Shown piece after piece: positions 27,901 to 36,694 of a DNA stretch of 64,000 nucleotides; position 1 is the stretch's first letter, and each line of letters begins with the position of its first letter. Origin of the DNA: Pseudomonas sivasensis (lineage in GTDB: Bacteria; Pseudomonadota; Gammaproteobacteria; Pseudomonadales; Pseudomonadaceae); NCBI RefSeq assembly GCF_013778505.1, contig NZ_JAAOWU010000002.1, positions 372,001 through 436,000 on the forward strand, given 5' to 3'. The translations under genes were made by a program, and so were the position numbers. The notes under the pieces were generated by a model. It had not been told where the DNA came from, did not search any database, and worked only from the letters and a program-made list of their open reading frames with translations.

Positions 27901-29116
27901 GCCGGCTTCTACAGCAGTAGAGGCCGATCACGCTGAGCAGGCTATAACTCAGCAGCCCAAGCCAGCCCAAGTGGCTGGCCGGCCACAGCCCCACCTGCGG
28001 TGCCAGCCACACCAGCGGTACATTCAATGCCAGCCGTACCAGCTCAGCCCTCAAGGTCCACGGGCGATTCTCCAGAGCCACGCCCAACGTAAACAACCCA
28101 AACGCCATCGCGCCCCAGCCCACAATCAGCGCGGTGGCGGGCAAACCCTCGCCGAAATTCATCAAATAGCTGCCAAACCCCACATACGCAGCAAACTGCA
28201 GGGCGATGTACACCTGTTGGCGCGCGTCCAGCGGCACGTCGAATTTGCGGAACTGGCTCAAGTCAGGCTTGGCCAGGGGGTATTTGGCCTTCACGTCAGC
28301 AGGGCGCCAGCCGGTGCGCATGAACCAGATGCGCAGCTTGTCCCACTTACTCTCGGTACGCCGCGCATCGCTCCAAAGCTGCGCATAAAACTGCAAGTTG
28401 GCCCACAGCGGGTTCCAACTCGCCAAGGGGGTCGTCACACCAAAAACCACCGGTTCGTTGTCGTCTTCTTCCTGGAAGGTGCCGAACAGCCGGTCCCAAA
28501 GAATGAACACCCCGCCGTAGTTGCGATCCATGTAAAGAGCGTTCTGTGCATGGTGGGCCCGATGATTGGATGGCGTGACGAAGAACCACTCGAACCAGCC
28601 GAGCTTGGGCACATGACGGGTGTGCACCCAGAATTGATAGAGCAGGTTGAGCGAGGCGACGCTGATGAATACCACCAACGGCACACCGAGCACGGCCAGG
28701 GGCAGGTAGAAAATCCAGCTCAGCAGAAACCCGGTGCTGGTCTGGCGCAGGGCGGTGCTGAGGTTGTAGTCCTCGCTCTGATGATGCACCGAGTGTGCGG
28801 CCCACAGGATATTGCGCTCGTGCCCCATCCGGTGCAGCCAGTAGTAGCAGAAGTCGTAGAGCACAAAGGCGAAGACCCAGGTCCAGACACTCTGGGCAGG
28901 CAGTTCGATCAGCGCCAAGTGCTTGAGGGCGAATGCGTAGGTCAGCAGCCCGACGCCCTTGGTCAACAACCCCGTGGTGGTGGACAGCACACCGGTGCTG
29001 AGGCTGTTGATGGCGTCCGCGACCCGGTAGTTGCGCTGGCCGCGCCAACGGTCAGCGAGCAATTCCACCACGATCAAGGCGATGAAAAACGGTACCGCGT
29101 AAGGCACGAAGTCCAT
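27881..29116 (-). CDS. Sterol desaturase / fatty-acid hydroxylase family protein
   Basis: A 411-residue integral membrane protein with the eight-histidine di-iron pattern: HRMGHE, HSVHHQSE and later SNHRAHH, surrounded by four or more hydrophobic segments. Members hydroxylate or desaturate lipids; bacterial ones act on ornithine lipids, hopanoids or carotenoids, and the substrate here is unknown. A C-terminal 120-residue stretch with further membrane segments makes it longer than the core domain. Starts at ATG 29116. Confidence 0.88.
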   Translation of the reverse strand: MDFVPYAVPFFIALIVVELLADRWRGQRNYRVADAINSLSTGVLSTTTGLLTKGVGLLTYAFALKHLALIELPAQSVWTWVFAFVLYDFCYYWLHRMGHERNILWAAHSVHHQSEDYNLSTALRQTSTGFLLSWIFYLPLAVLGVPLVVFISVASLNLLYQFWVHTRHVPKLGWFEWFFVTPSNHRAHHAQNALYMDRNYGGVFILWDRLFGTFQEEDDNEPVVFGVTTPLASWNPLWANLQFYAQLWSDARRTESKWDKLRIWFMRTGWRPADVKAKYPLAKPDLSQFRKFDVPLDARQQVYIALQFAAYVGFGSYLMNFGEGLPATALIVGWGAMAFGLFTLGVALENRPWTLRAELVRLALNVPLVWLAPQVGLWPASHLGWLGLLSYSLLSVIGLYCCRSRLTRLVS

Positions 29117-29232
29117 GAGCTAGTCCGGTCTATTGTTGTGGCATCAAGATTAGGTGCAGCGACGCGAGATCCCATTGGCAACAGGTTACAAATTAGTAGA
29201 CATTTAACGCCAAGACCCCAGGAGAAATGCCC

Positions 29233-29898
29233 ATGAGCAAAAAGATTGCAGTGATCCTTTCCGGCTGCGGCGTGTATGACGGCGCAGAGATCCAAGAAAG
29301 CGTGATCACCCTGCTGCGCCTGGACCAGCGCGGCGCTCAGGTCCAATGCTTTGCCCCCGACATTCCACAGCTGCACGTAGTCAACCATCTCACCGGTGAA
29401 GAGATGCCTGAGTCACGTAATGTGCTGGTGGAGTCGGCGCGCATTGCCCGAGGCGAGGTGAAGGACATCAAAGAGGCCAATGCCGAAGAGTTTGATGCGT
29501 TGATCGTGCCCGGCGGGTTTGGTGCGGCGAAGAACCTGTCGGACTTTGCTGTAAAAGGCGCAGAGTGCAGCGTTAATCCACAAGTATTGGCACTGGCTGA
29601 AGCCTTTGCCGAAGCCGGAAAGCCGGTCGGGCTGATCTGCATCTCACCGGCCCTGGCCGCAAAAATCTACGGCCCTGGCGTGACCTGCACCATCGGCAAC
29701 GACACCGACACCGTCGCAGCCCTGGACAAAATGGGCGCCTCCCATCAGGAGTGCGCGGTTGAAGATATCGCCGAAGACACGGCGCGCAAGCTCGTGAGTA
29801 CGCCGGCCTATATGCTCGGCAAGAACATCAGCGAGGTGGCTTCAGGCATCAACAAGCTGGTGGACCGGGTATTGGAACTGACCCACGAAAACGACTGA
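29233..29898 (+). CDS. elbB: Isoprenoid biosynthesis glyoxalase ElbB
   Basis: A 221-residue DJ-1/PfpI-superfamily protein starting at ATG 29233 (MSKKIAVILSGCGVYDGAEIQESV) with GGAGA upstream. The family signature GCGVYDG, the IVPGGFGAAKNLSDFA loop and the nucleophile-elbow Cys in VGLICISPALAAK are present. E. coli ElbB (YhbL) has weak glyoxalase III activity and was linked to isoprenoid synthesis by genetics; its real role is not settled. Confidence 0.93.
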   Translation: MSKKIAVILSGCGVYDGAEIQESVITLLRLDQRGAQVQCFAPDIPQLHVVNHLTGEEMPESRNVLVESARIARGEVKDIKEANAEEFDALIVPGGFGAAKNLSDFAVKGAECSVNPQVLALAEAFAEAGKPVGLICISPALAAKIYGPGVTCTIGNDTDTVAALDKMGASHQECAVEDIAEDTARKLVSTPAYMLGKNISEVASGINKLVDRVLELTHEND

Positions 29899-29917
29899 TC
29901 CGCTCACACAACACTAG

Positions 29918-29942
29918 ATTGTGGTGAGCGGGCTTGCCCCGG
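29918..29942. repeat. Single partial REP element
   Basis: GTGGTGAGCGGGCTTGCCCC after elbB, a lone arm of the same class as the degenerate element near 7980. A short GATTGTGG/CACAAC partner lies just before it. Confidence 0.45.
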
Positions 29943-29956
29943 GCGAGGTACGGAAG

Positions 29957-30412
29957 TCAGGCGGGGCGCATCAACTGGGTGAGGATGCGGTCGAGCGAGT
30001 TGGCGAACGCCTGCTTATCCTTCTCGCTATGGGGCGGCGGCCCACCGCCCATCTGGCCTTGCTCACGCAGATCGGTAAACAGGTTACGCACCGCCAACCG
30101 CTCACTCATGTTCGCGGGGCTGAACTCCTTGCCCCGCGGGTCGAGCGCCGTGACACCCTTTTTCACAAGGCGGTCGGCCAACGGCACATCGCTGCAGATC
30201 ACCAGTTCGCCGGGCACGGCGTGCTCTACCAAGTAATCATCCGCCGCGTCCGGACCACTGGGCACCACGATCAGCTTCACGCAGGCAAAGCTCGGCTTGA
30301 TCTGGCTCTGCCCAGCCACCAGCACCACCTCGAACTGGCGTTTGAGGGCAAACTTCACCACTTGGTCCTTGGCCGCCCGAGGGCAGGCATCGGCGTCAAT
30401 CCATACCCGCAT
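29957..30412 (-). CDS. YaiI/YqxD family protein (UPF0178)
   Basis: A 151-residue protein starting at ATG 30412 (MRVWIDADACPRAAKDQVVKFALKR), two bases after the TGA of the FTR1 gene, so it is likely co-translated with it. The conserved opening WIDADACP and the Asp-rich DAADDYLVEHAVPGELVICSDVPLADRLV resemble a PIN/NYN-type nuclease fold, but family members have no established function. The C-terminus RDLREQGQMGGGPPPHSEKDKQAFANSLDRIL is typical. Confidence 0.9.
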   Translation of the reverse strand: MRVWIDADACPRAAKDQVVKFALKRQFEVVLVAGQSQIKPSFACVKLIVVPSGPDAADDYLVEHAVPGELVICSDVPLADRLVKKGVTALDPRGKEFSPANMSERLAVRNLFTDLREQGQMGGGPPPHSEKDKQAFANSLDRILTQLMRPA

Positions 30413-30414
30413 AG

Positions 30415-32310
30415 TCAAGCCGTCACGCGGCGTTTTTCGGCCAAACGACTGCGACCATACAGCACCACAATCGCCAGGATCGCTAAGGCCTGGGCGCTCA
30501 ACGAATACGCGTCGGCGTGGATACCCAGCCAGTCGAAATCAAAGAATGCCACTGGCCGCGTGCCGAAGATGCCGGCTTCCTGCAACGCCTTGACGCCATG
30601 TCCGGCGAACACCACCGACAGCGCGCACAGTAGCGCCGCGTTGATGCCGAAGAACAGCGCCAGCGGCAACCTCGCCGAACCGCGCAGGATTACCCAAGCC
30701 AGGCCCACCAGCAGCACCAGCGCCGTTGCACCGCCCGCCAGCACCGCGTTGTGCCCGGCCGGGCCGGCTTGAAGCCACAGGGTTTCGTAGAACAGGATTA
30801 CTTCGAACAACTCGCGGTATACCGAGAAGAACGCCAGCACCGCGAAACCAAAACGCCCACCGCCGCCCACCAAGCTGCTCTTGATGTAGTCCTGCCACGC
30901 CGCTGCATGGCGGCGATCATGCATCCAGACGCCCAGCCACAGCACCATGACACTGGCGAACAGGGCCGTGCAGCCTTCAAGCAATTCGCGCTGGGCCCCA
31001 CTGACATCAATGACATACGCCGCCAATGCCCAGGTGGCCAAGCCCGCCAGCAACGCCAGGCCCCAGCCGACGTTAACGCTGCGCACCGCCGATTGCTGGC
31101 CGGTGTTACGCAGGAAGGCAAGGATCGCTGCCAGCACCAAAATTGCTTCCAGGCCTTCGCGCAGCAGGATCAGCAGGCCTGAGATGTAGCTCAACGACCA
31201 ACTCAAACCGTCGCTGCCCAGCAAACCGGCGGATTCGGTGAGCTTGCCCTTGGCCACGTCCAGGCGCTGCTGCACCTGCTCAATCGGCAAGCCATCCTGC
31301 AACGACTGACGGTAGGCCATCAGGGCCTTCTCGGTATCTTTGCGCACGTTAGCATCGACGTTATCCAGGGAGCTTTCCACCAGCTCGAAACCTTCCAGAT
31401 AAGCCGCAACGGACAGGTCGTAGGCTTGTTCGTGGTCGCCATTACGGAACGCGGCGAGGCTCTTGTCCAAGGTCGTTGCGGTGTAGTCGAGCAACTGGGC
31501 CGGGCCACGCTTGACCTGCGGTGGTTGCGCACGCTGGGCGCGGAAGGTTGCGGCAGCGGCCGGGCCGTCTGCGGCCAACACTTCGTTGGGGGTTCGGCGA
31601 GCCAGATCGGCGAGGTTGAAGGGCTGCTCACTTTTTGCCGCAGCCGGGTCAGCGGTGAAGCCAGCGATGTAGGTCGCCAGGTCCCAGCGCTGACGGTCGT
31701 CCAACTGATCGGCAAAGGACGGCATATCGGTGCCTTCGACGCCCAGGCCCAGAGTGTTATAGATCGCGTAGAGGCTCAGACGATCCAGGCGCGCGGCATC
31801 CCGCAGGTTGGCAGGCGGCGGTGTGAGGCCCACGCCCGCCGGGCCATCACCCGCGCCGGCAGTGCCGTGGCACACCGAGCAATGCTGGGCATAGAGCGGT
31901 GCACCGCGCGTCGGGTCGGGCGTGATGGCCGGGGCCTGACTGACTTCATAAGCGATGGCCAACTTGGCGCCCAACTGACGGGCCTGGCGGGCGACGGTCG
32001 CGCCATCCTCATGCGCGTTGACAGCTGACAGTAATTCATCAACGCCCTTTACCAGCTCGGCACGCTCGGGTCTTTGCGGCAAGTCCGCCACCAACCCCTG
32101 CAACACCCCGAGAAACTCCACCTGCTCGCGAAATTCCGAATCATCCACTACCTTGCCCGCCTCCACCGTCGGCGGGTAGTCAGCGCCAATGTAGTCCAGC
32201 AAATGCAGGGCTTGTGGCGCGCCTTCGGCAGTTGCCGCCAACAGGTTGGAGCTGCACGACATCAACGCCGGCAACATCAGCCAGGCGAGAAAACGGAAGG
32301 GGGCAGTCAT
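30415..32310 (-). CDS. Cytochrome c-FTR1 family iron permease fusion
   Basis: A 631-residue protein in three parts: signal peptide and an N-terminal helical region; a cytochrome c domain with one haem site (YAQHCSVCHGTAGAGDGPAG, axial Met in TDMPSFADQL); then a C-terminal seven-segment FTR1/EfeU permease with the two REXXE-type motifs LLREGLEAILVLAAIL and VYRELFEVILFYETLW. FTR1 proteins move iron through the inner membrane after oxidation of Fe(II). The fused cytochrome would take the electron, so oxidation and transport could be coupled in one chain. No Fur box is obvious upstream. YaiI follows two bases downstream. Confidence 0.93.
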   Translation of the reverse strand: MTAPFRFLAWLMLPALMSCSSNLLAATAEGAPQALHLLDYIGADYPPTVEAGKVVDDSEFREQVEFLGVLQGLVADLPQRPERAELVKGVDELLSAVNAHEDGATVARQARQLGAKLAIAYEVSQAPAITPDPTRGAPLYAQHCSVCHGTAGAGDGPAGVGLTPPPANLRDAARLDRLSLYAIYNTLGLGVEGTDMPSFADQLDDRQRWDLATYIAGFTADPAAAKSEQPFNLADLARRTPNEVLAADGPAAAATFRAQRAQPPQVKRGPAQLLDYTATTLDKSLAAFRNGDHEQAYDLSVAAYLEGFELVESSLDNVDANVRKDTEKALMAYRQSLQDGLPIEQVQQRLDVAKGKLTESAGLLGSDGLSWSLSYISGLLILLREGLEAILVLAAILAFLRNTGQQSAVRSVNVGWGLALLAGLATWALAAYVIDVSGAQRELLEGCTALFASVMVLWLGVWMHDRRHAAAWQDYIKSSLVGGGGRFGFAVLAFFSVYRELFEVILFYETLWLQAGPAGHNAVLAGGATALVLLVGLAWVILRGSARLPLALFFGINAALLCALSVVFAGHGVKALQEAGIFGTRPVAFFDFDWLGIHADAYSLSAQALAILAIVVLYGRSRLAEKRRVTA

Positions 32311-32969
32311 GAACGAATCTCAAAGGGAAATACGAAGTAACACATTGTTAAGGCTTATCCGGTTTGACTCAAGGTGTAAGTGATGGGGTGCGGATAAGGA
32401 CCCTGGATTTTTGCAGTCGAATAGTGGCACTTCGGCATGGCTTACCCATATGGGCTCCAAATCGGTTCACTCACACAGGTAACAGCTATTAACCGGTAGG
32501 GACGATTTCGCGAGGATCTGGCCATGCTCTGGAGAACTCCCACAGCCACTCAACCGTACTGGGCCTGACGCTGGTGGAGGATTTCAGCCGGTCAACACAC
32601 GCACCTTTGAGATCACCTCGGCATTTACCACCACGGTGAGGGCCAGGACACCAAACTGGTGAACAGCCGCAATGTGCGCGTTAGCCTGAACCGCCCGAAT
32701 GGTATGAAAGAAGTGGCAAAGGCACTCGGAGAGGATGTGGAGCAATTGGGTGGTGGGCATCAAGCGCCCAACCTACCGGTGTTGCGTAATAACGTGCCTA
32801 GGAATGAAGCGCCGAAGACTTTGCGCAGAGCGGTGATCCTCTGGGCGACACAAACCCAATGTAAGAGGGGGCTTGCTCCCGATAGCAGTGTCTCAGTCAG
32901 TTTAGCTGTAGCTGAGACACCGCCATCGAGAGCAAGCCCCCTCCCACACTTTTGACCCCGTTTCTTCAG
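32311..32969. other. Intergenic region with a possible gene remnant and a REPIN
   Basis: 659 bases between the FTR1 gene and the lysE-type gene. A plus-strand frame from 32611 (after a TGA) reads DHLGIYHHGEGQDTKLVNS and runs into the REPIN; it has no ATG near its start, and I do not recognise it. It may be a decayed gene. The remainder shows nothing protein-like. Confidence 0.5.
32858..32951. repeat. REPIN before the lysE-type gene
   Basis: Facing arms GTAAGAGGGGGCTTGCTCCC and GAGCAAGCCCCCTCCCACAC, with an inner CAGTCAGTTTAGC / GCTGAGAC dyad. The left arm has GTAAG in place of GTGGG. Confidence 0.85.
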
Positions 32970-33602
32970 TTATGCCGTAGCGCGGTGCAAGCTGGCCAGG
33001 AAACCCGCAGCCCCAACGAACAATCCGGCAAACGTGCGGTTAACACGTTTTTGCTGCTTAGGCGTACGCAACAGCCGCAGCACTTTTGACGCCAATCCCG
33101 TATATCCCGCCATCACGATCATATCGACGCTGATCATCGTCGCGCCCAGGATCAGATACTGGATCAGCAAAGGCGCCTGCGGGTTCACGAACTGCGGCAG
33201 TACCGCCAACATGAACACTAGGGCTTTTGGATTGCTGGCGTTGACCAGAAAGCCACGGAACATCATCGCCATCGGCTTGCCGATCGGACGTGGCGCCGCG
33301 TCATCGGTCATGTCCATGGGCAAGGCGCGCCATTGCTTGATAGCCAGGTACACCAGGTACGCCACACCAAACCATTTGATCGCATAGAACGCGGTCGACG
33401 ACGCCGCCAGAATGGCACCCAAGCCGCCCGCCACCACAGCAATCTGCATCGCCAGGCCCAATTGCAGGCCAATGGCATTCCAATAACCGCGCACGAAACC
33501 ATATTGCAGGCCGCTGGACATCGAAGCGATGGCACCGGCGCCAGGGGAAAGGGAGATGATCCAACTGGCCAGGAAAAAGGCCAGCCACGTATCGAGTGCC
33601 AT
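32970..33602 (-). CDS. LysE/RhtB family amino-acid exporter
   Basis: A 210-residue inner-membrane protein with about six hydrophobic segments. LSPGAGAIASMSSGLQYGFVRGYWNAIGLQLGL is the family signature near the N-terminus, followed by WFGVAYLVYLAIKQWR and the NPKALVFMLAVLPQFV motif. These proteins export amino acids or homoserine lactones. The substrate is unknown. It stands alone, with a REPIN past its stop. Confidence 0.93.
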   Translation of the reverse strand: MALDTWLAFFLASWIISLSPGAGAIASMSSGLQYGFVRGYWNAIGLQLGLAMQIAVVAGGLGAILAASSTAFYAIKWFGVAYLVYLAIKQWRALPMDMTDDAAPRPIGKPMAMMFRGFLVNASNPKALVFMLAVLPQFVNPQAPLLIQYLILGATMISVDMIVMAGYTGLASKVLRLLRTPKQQKRVNRTFAGLFVGAAGFLASLHRATA

Positions 33603-33693
33603 TGCACACCTCGGGAGAGAGTCAGCGATTGTTGTGCCTAAAGCTAACTCCGCCGACCAGAGGCTGGCTATAGATTTTTACGCGCGGTGAATG

Positions 33694-34266
33694 CTAGCGG
33701 TCACCAGGAAACACATGGGTGCCTGGCCAGCGTCGTACAGAGCGTTGGAAGAATAGGCTGTTTGGGACCTGCACCATCGCGCTGTCGGTGCCGGCTTCCG
33801 CCACTTCGATCAGCGTGGTGTAGAGCAGATTGATTGCCACCACACGGCCTTTCACCCCCGGCTTGTCGACCGTATCCACCAGCTCGACGATGTCACCAAT
33901 GCGGAACGGCCCAACGGTGAAGATTAAGATCGCGCACAGCAGGTTCGACAGCACCGACCACATCGCGAAGAACGCTACGGCGGCAACCGCAACAAACCCC
34001 GACAGCGCCGTCCACAACACCGTGGCGGACACGCCCAGGCGACCCAGCACGAAGATCAGCGCACTGCCCATGATCAGCCAGCGCAAGCCACCGCGCAGCG
34101 GCATCAACAGTTGCGGCGGAAACGGGTAGCGCTCACCCAAACGGGTCAGGCCTTTGGCAACGAAACGCTGGGCGAGGTATGCGCCCAGCAGGATCAGCAG
34201 GATTTGTACGCCGATCCACGCGGGCTCGACCCATTGCGTGGGTATCGGCAACTGCAACGCCTCCAT
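33694..34266 (-). CDS. Small mechanosensitive channel (MscS family)
   Basis: A 190-residue MscS-type protein: two N-terminal membrane segments, the pore helix region (ALSGFVAVAAVAFFAMWSVLSNLLCAILIFTVGPFRIGDIVEL) and the start of the beta domain ending VQVPNSLFFQRSVRRW. It stops soon after the beta domain, about 95 residues short of E. coli MscS (286), so it lacks the cytoplasmic cage. Start ATG 34266 overlaps the ABC-F stop as TGATG. Short forms like this are common in Pseudomonas, so it is probably functional. Confidence 0.85.
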   Translation of the reverse strand: MEALQLPIPTQWVEPAWIGVQILLILLGAYLAQRFVAKGLTRLGERYPFPPQLLMPLRGGLRWLIMGSALIFVLGRLGVSATVLWTALSGFVAVAAVAFFAMWSVLSNLLCAILIFTVGPFRIGDIVELVDTVDKPGVKGRVVAINLLYTTLIEVAEAGTDSAMVQVPNSLFFQRSVRRWPGTHVFPGDR

Positions 34267-36176
34267 CAGGACAGCGCCTCCAGCTCCGCTTGCAGGGTTT
34301 CAAGCAGTTCGAGGGCTTCCATCCAGGTTTCCTCCAACTGCCCTTCACGCACCTTGAGCTTGGCCTGCTCGGCCAGCAGGTCACGCAGCTCGTCCTTGCG
34401 GGCCGCCTCGTATACAGCGCTGTCGCCCAAACTGGCTTCGATCTTGGCCAGGCGCTCGTGAACCTTGCCCAGCTCGGCTTCGAGCTTGTCGGCTTCGCGC
34501 TTATGCGGCGCCAACTGTTGGCGCAATGCAGCAGCAGCCTGACGTTGAGCCTTCTTGTCAGTCTTATCCGGGTTAACCGGTGTGTTGCTGACCGGCGCGT
34601 TGCGCAGACGGTAATCCGTCAGCCAGCGTGCGTAGTCATCGAGGTCGCCGTCGAACTCTTCGACTTTGCCATCTGCGACCAGCAGGAAGTTATCGGTGGT
34701 GCTCTTGAGCAAGTGGCGATCGTGAGACACCACCAGCACCGCACCGCTGAACTCCTGCAGGGCCATGGTCAGCGCCAGGCGCATTTCCAGGTCCAGGTGG
34801 TTGGTGGGTTCATCGAGCAGCAGCAGGTTTGGGCGGTCCCAGGCGATCAGCGCCAAGGCCAGGCGGGCCTTTTCGCCACCGGAGAAGTTCAGCACCGGCT
34901 CATCGATACGCGCGCCACGGAAGTCGAAACCACCTAGGAAATCACGCAGGGTTTGCTCGCGCTCGGTCGGCGCCAGGCGTTGCAGGTGCAGCAACGGACT
35001 TGCCTTGGAATCGAGAGAGTCCAGCTGATGCTGGGCGAAGTAGCCCACCACCAGGTTCTCACCACGAGTCAGGCGGCCGGCCAAAGGTTGCAGCTCGCCC
35101 GAGAGGTTCTTGATCAGGGTCGACTTGCCCGCGCCGTTGGGGCCGAGCAAACCGATGCGCGCGCCTGGCGTGAGCTGCAGTTTGACCTTTTCCAGGATGG
35201 TTTTTTCGCCATAACCCAGGCGAGCATCCGAGAGGTCCAACAAGGGACTGGAGATCTTCACCGACTCGCGGAACACAAAGTCGAATGGCGAATCGACGTG
35301 GGCCGCCGACAGTTCTTCCATGCGCTCCAACGCCTTGATCCGGCTTTGGGCCTGACGGGCCTTGGTGGCCTGGGCCTTGAACCGTGCGATGTAGCTTTCC
35401 ATGTGCGCACGCTGCGCCTGCTGCTTCTCGAACGCCTGCTGCTGCTGGGCCAGGCGCTCGGCACGCGCACGTTCGAACGCGGTGTAGCCGCCACGGTAGA
35501 GGGTGATCTTCTTCTGTTCGACGTGGGCGATGTTGTCGACCACAGCATCGAGGAAATCCCGGTCGTGGGAAATCAGCAGCAAAGTGCCCTGGTAGCTCTT
35601 GAGGAAGTCTTCCAGCCACAGGATCGCATCGAGGTCCAAGTGGTTGGTTGGTTCGTCGAGCAGCAACAGGTCCGAGGGGCACATCAGCGCCTGGGCCAAG
35701 TTAAGGCGCATGCGCCAGCCACCGGAAAAGTCGGCGACCGGCCGGTCCATCTGCTCGTTGGTGAAGCCAAGGCCGGCAAGCATCTTGCGGGCGCGGGCGT
35801 CGGCGGTGTAGCCGTCGGCGCTGTCGAGTTCCGCGTGCAGGCGGGCCTGTGCGGCGCCATCCTGGGCTTTCTCGGCCTCGGCCAGGTCGTGTTGCACCTG
35901 GCGCAGACGCAGGTCGCCATCGAGCACGTAGTCGATCGCGATGCGGTCCAGGGTGTCGATCTCCTGGCGCATATGGGCGATGCGCCAGTCGGCGGGCAGC
36001 AAGCAGTCCCCGGAATCCGGGGTCAGCTCACCCAGCAACAGGGCAAACAACGTGGATTTGCCGGCGCCGTTGGCACCGATCAGGCCGGCTTTGTGACCGG
36101 CGTGCAGGGTCAGCTCGGCGTCTTCGAGAAGACGTTGCGGGCCACGCTGTAATGTTAGGCTTTGAAGTCGGATCAT
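34266..36176 (-). CDS. ABC-F family ATPase (YheS-like)
   Basis: A 636-residue soluble protein with two ABC domains and no membrane segments. ATG 36176 (MIRLQSLTLQRGPQRLLEDAELTL) is the standard start; the open frame upstream is antisense to the next gene. Walker A sites: GLIGANGAGKSTLFALLLG and GLLGPNGAGKSTLIKNLSG; signatures FSGGWRMRLNLAQALM and FSGGEKARLALALIAW; linker rich in Arg/Gln (PtIM); C-terminal coiled coil. ABC-F proteins act on ribosomes. Length is close to E. coli YheS. Confidence 0.93.
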   Translation of the reverse strand: MIRLQSLTLQRGPQRLLEDAELTLHAGHKAGLIGANGAGKSTLFALLLGELTPDSGDCLLPADWRIAHMRQEIDTLDRIAIDYVLDGDLRLRQVQHDLAEAEKAQDGAAQARLHAELDSADGYTADARARKMLAGLGFTNEQMDRPVADFSGGWRMRLNLAQALMCPSDLLLLDEPTNHLDLDAILWLEDFLKSYQGTLLLISHDRDFLDAVVDNIAHVEQKKITLYRGGYTAFERARAERLAQQQQAFEKQQAQRAHMESYIARFKAQATKARQAQSRIKALERMEELSAAHVDSPFDFVFRESVKISSPLLDLSDARLGYGEKTILEKVKLQLTPGARIGLLGPNGAGKSTLIKNLSGELQPLAGRLTRGENLVVGYFAQHQLDSLDSKASPLLHLQRLAPTEREQTLRDFLGGFDFRGARIDEPVLNFSGGEKARLALALIAWDRPNLLLLDEPTNHLDLEMRLALTMALQEFSGAVLVVSHDRHLLKSTTDNFLLVADGKVEEFDGDLDDYARWLTDYRLRNAPVSNTPVNPDKTDKKAQRQAAAALRQQLAPHKREADKLEAELGKVHERLAKIEASLGDSAVYEAARKDELRDLLAEQAKLKVREGQLEETWMEALELLETLQAELEALS

Positions 36177-36226
36177 AATGGCGGCGGAGTCTACCAGCTT
36201 CGTTGCCCGCTGGCTTGGGTGTGAAT

Positions 36227-36694
36227 ATGTGCGCTGACCTGTGGAGCTTTGCCCTCTCGACTTACGCCCGTCCGGGCGTGGAAGCCGCTTGTCTGCGCTT
36301 GCAGGAACAAGGAGCGGATGTGTGCCTGCTGCTGTGTGGGGCATGGCTGGAACATCGTGGCGTGGCGCTGACCTATGAGCGCATTCAAGCGTTAACACAG
36401 ATAGCCGGGCCGTGGCAGAAGCAAGTCATCGAGCCCTTGCGACAAGTGCGCGTGCAATGGCGGACGTTGGCACAGCAGGACGAACAGCTGGCGGCGTTAC
36501 GGGAGCGGGTCAAAGCCCTGGAGTTGGAGGCGGAGCGCGGGCTACTGACACGCCTGGAGGCGCTGGCGCAGAACTGGATGAGCGCAGAGGTGAGCGGGGG
36601 TCAGAAATGGCTTGAAGGACTGGGGGCTGAGGCGGCCAACAACCTTGACCACGACGCGCTGCAACACTTGCGCGCCGTGGCCACCGGCACTTAG
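36227..36694 (+). CDS. TIGR02444 family protein
   Basis: A 155-residue protein starting at ATG 36227 (MCADLWSFALSTYARPGVEAACLRLQEQGADVCLLLCGAWLEHRG). This is the N-terminal signature of the TIGR02444 family. The C-terminal half is helical with a coiled-coil stretch (LAALRERVKALELEAERGLLTRLEAL). No function is established. It ends four bases into the convergent algP gene. Confidence 0.88.
   Translation: MCADLWSFALSTYARPGVEAACLRLQEQGADVCLLLCGAWLEHRGVALTYERIQALTQIAGPWQKQVIEPLRQVRVQWRTLAQQDEQLAALRERVKALELEAERGLLTRLEALAQNWMSAEVSGGQKWLEGLGAEAANNLDHDALQHLRAVATGT

Noticed and set aside
32311..32400. Fur box for the cytochrome-FTR1 gene
   Set aside because: Only a weak GGATAAG stretch; too few matches to the consensus.
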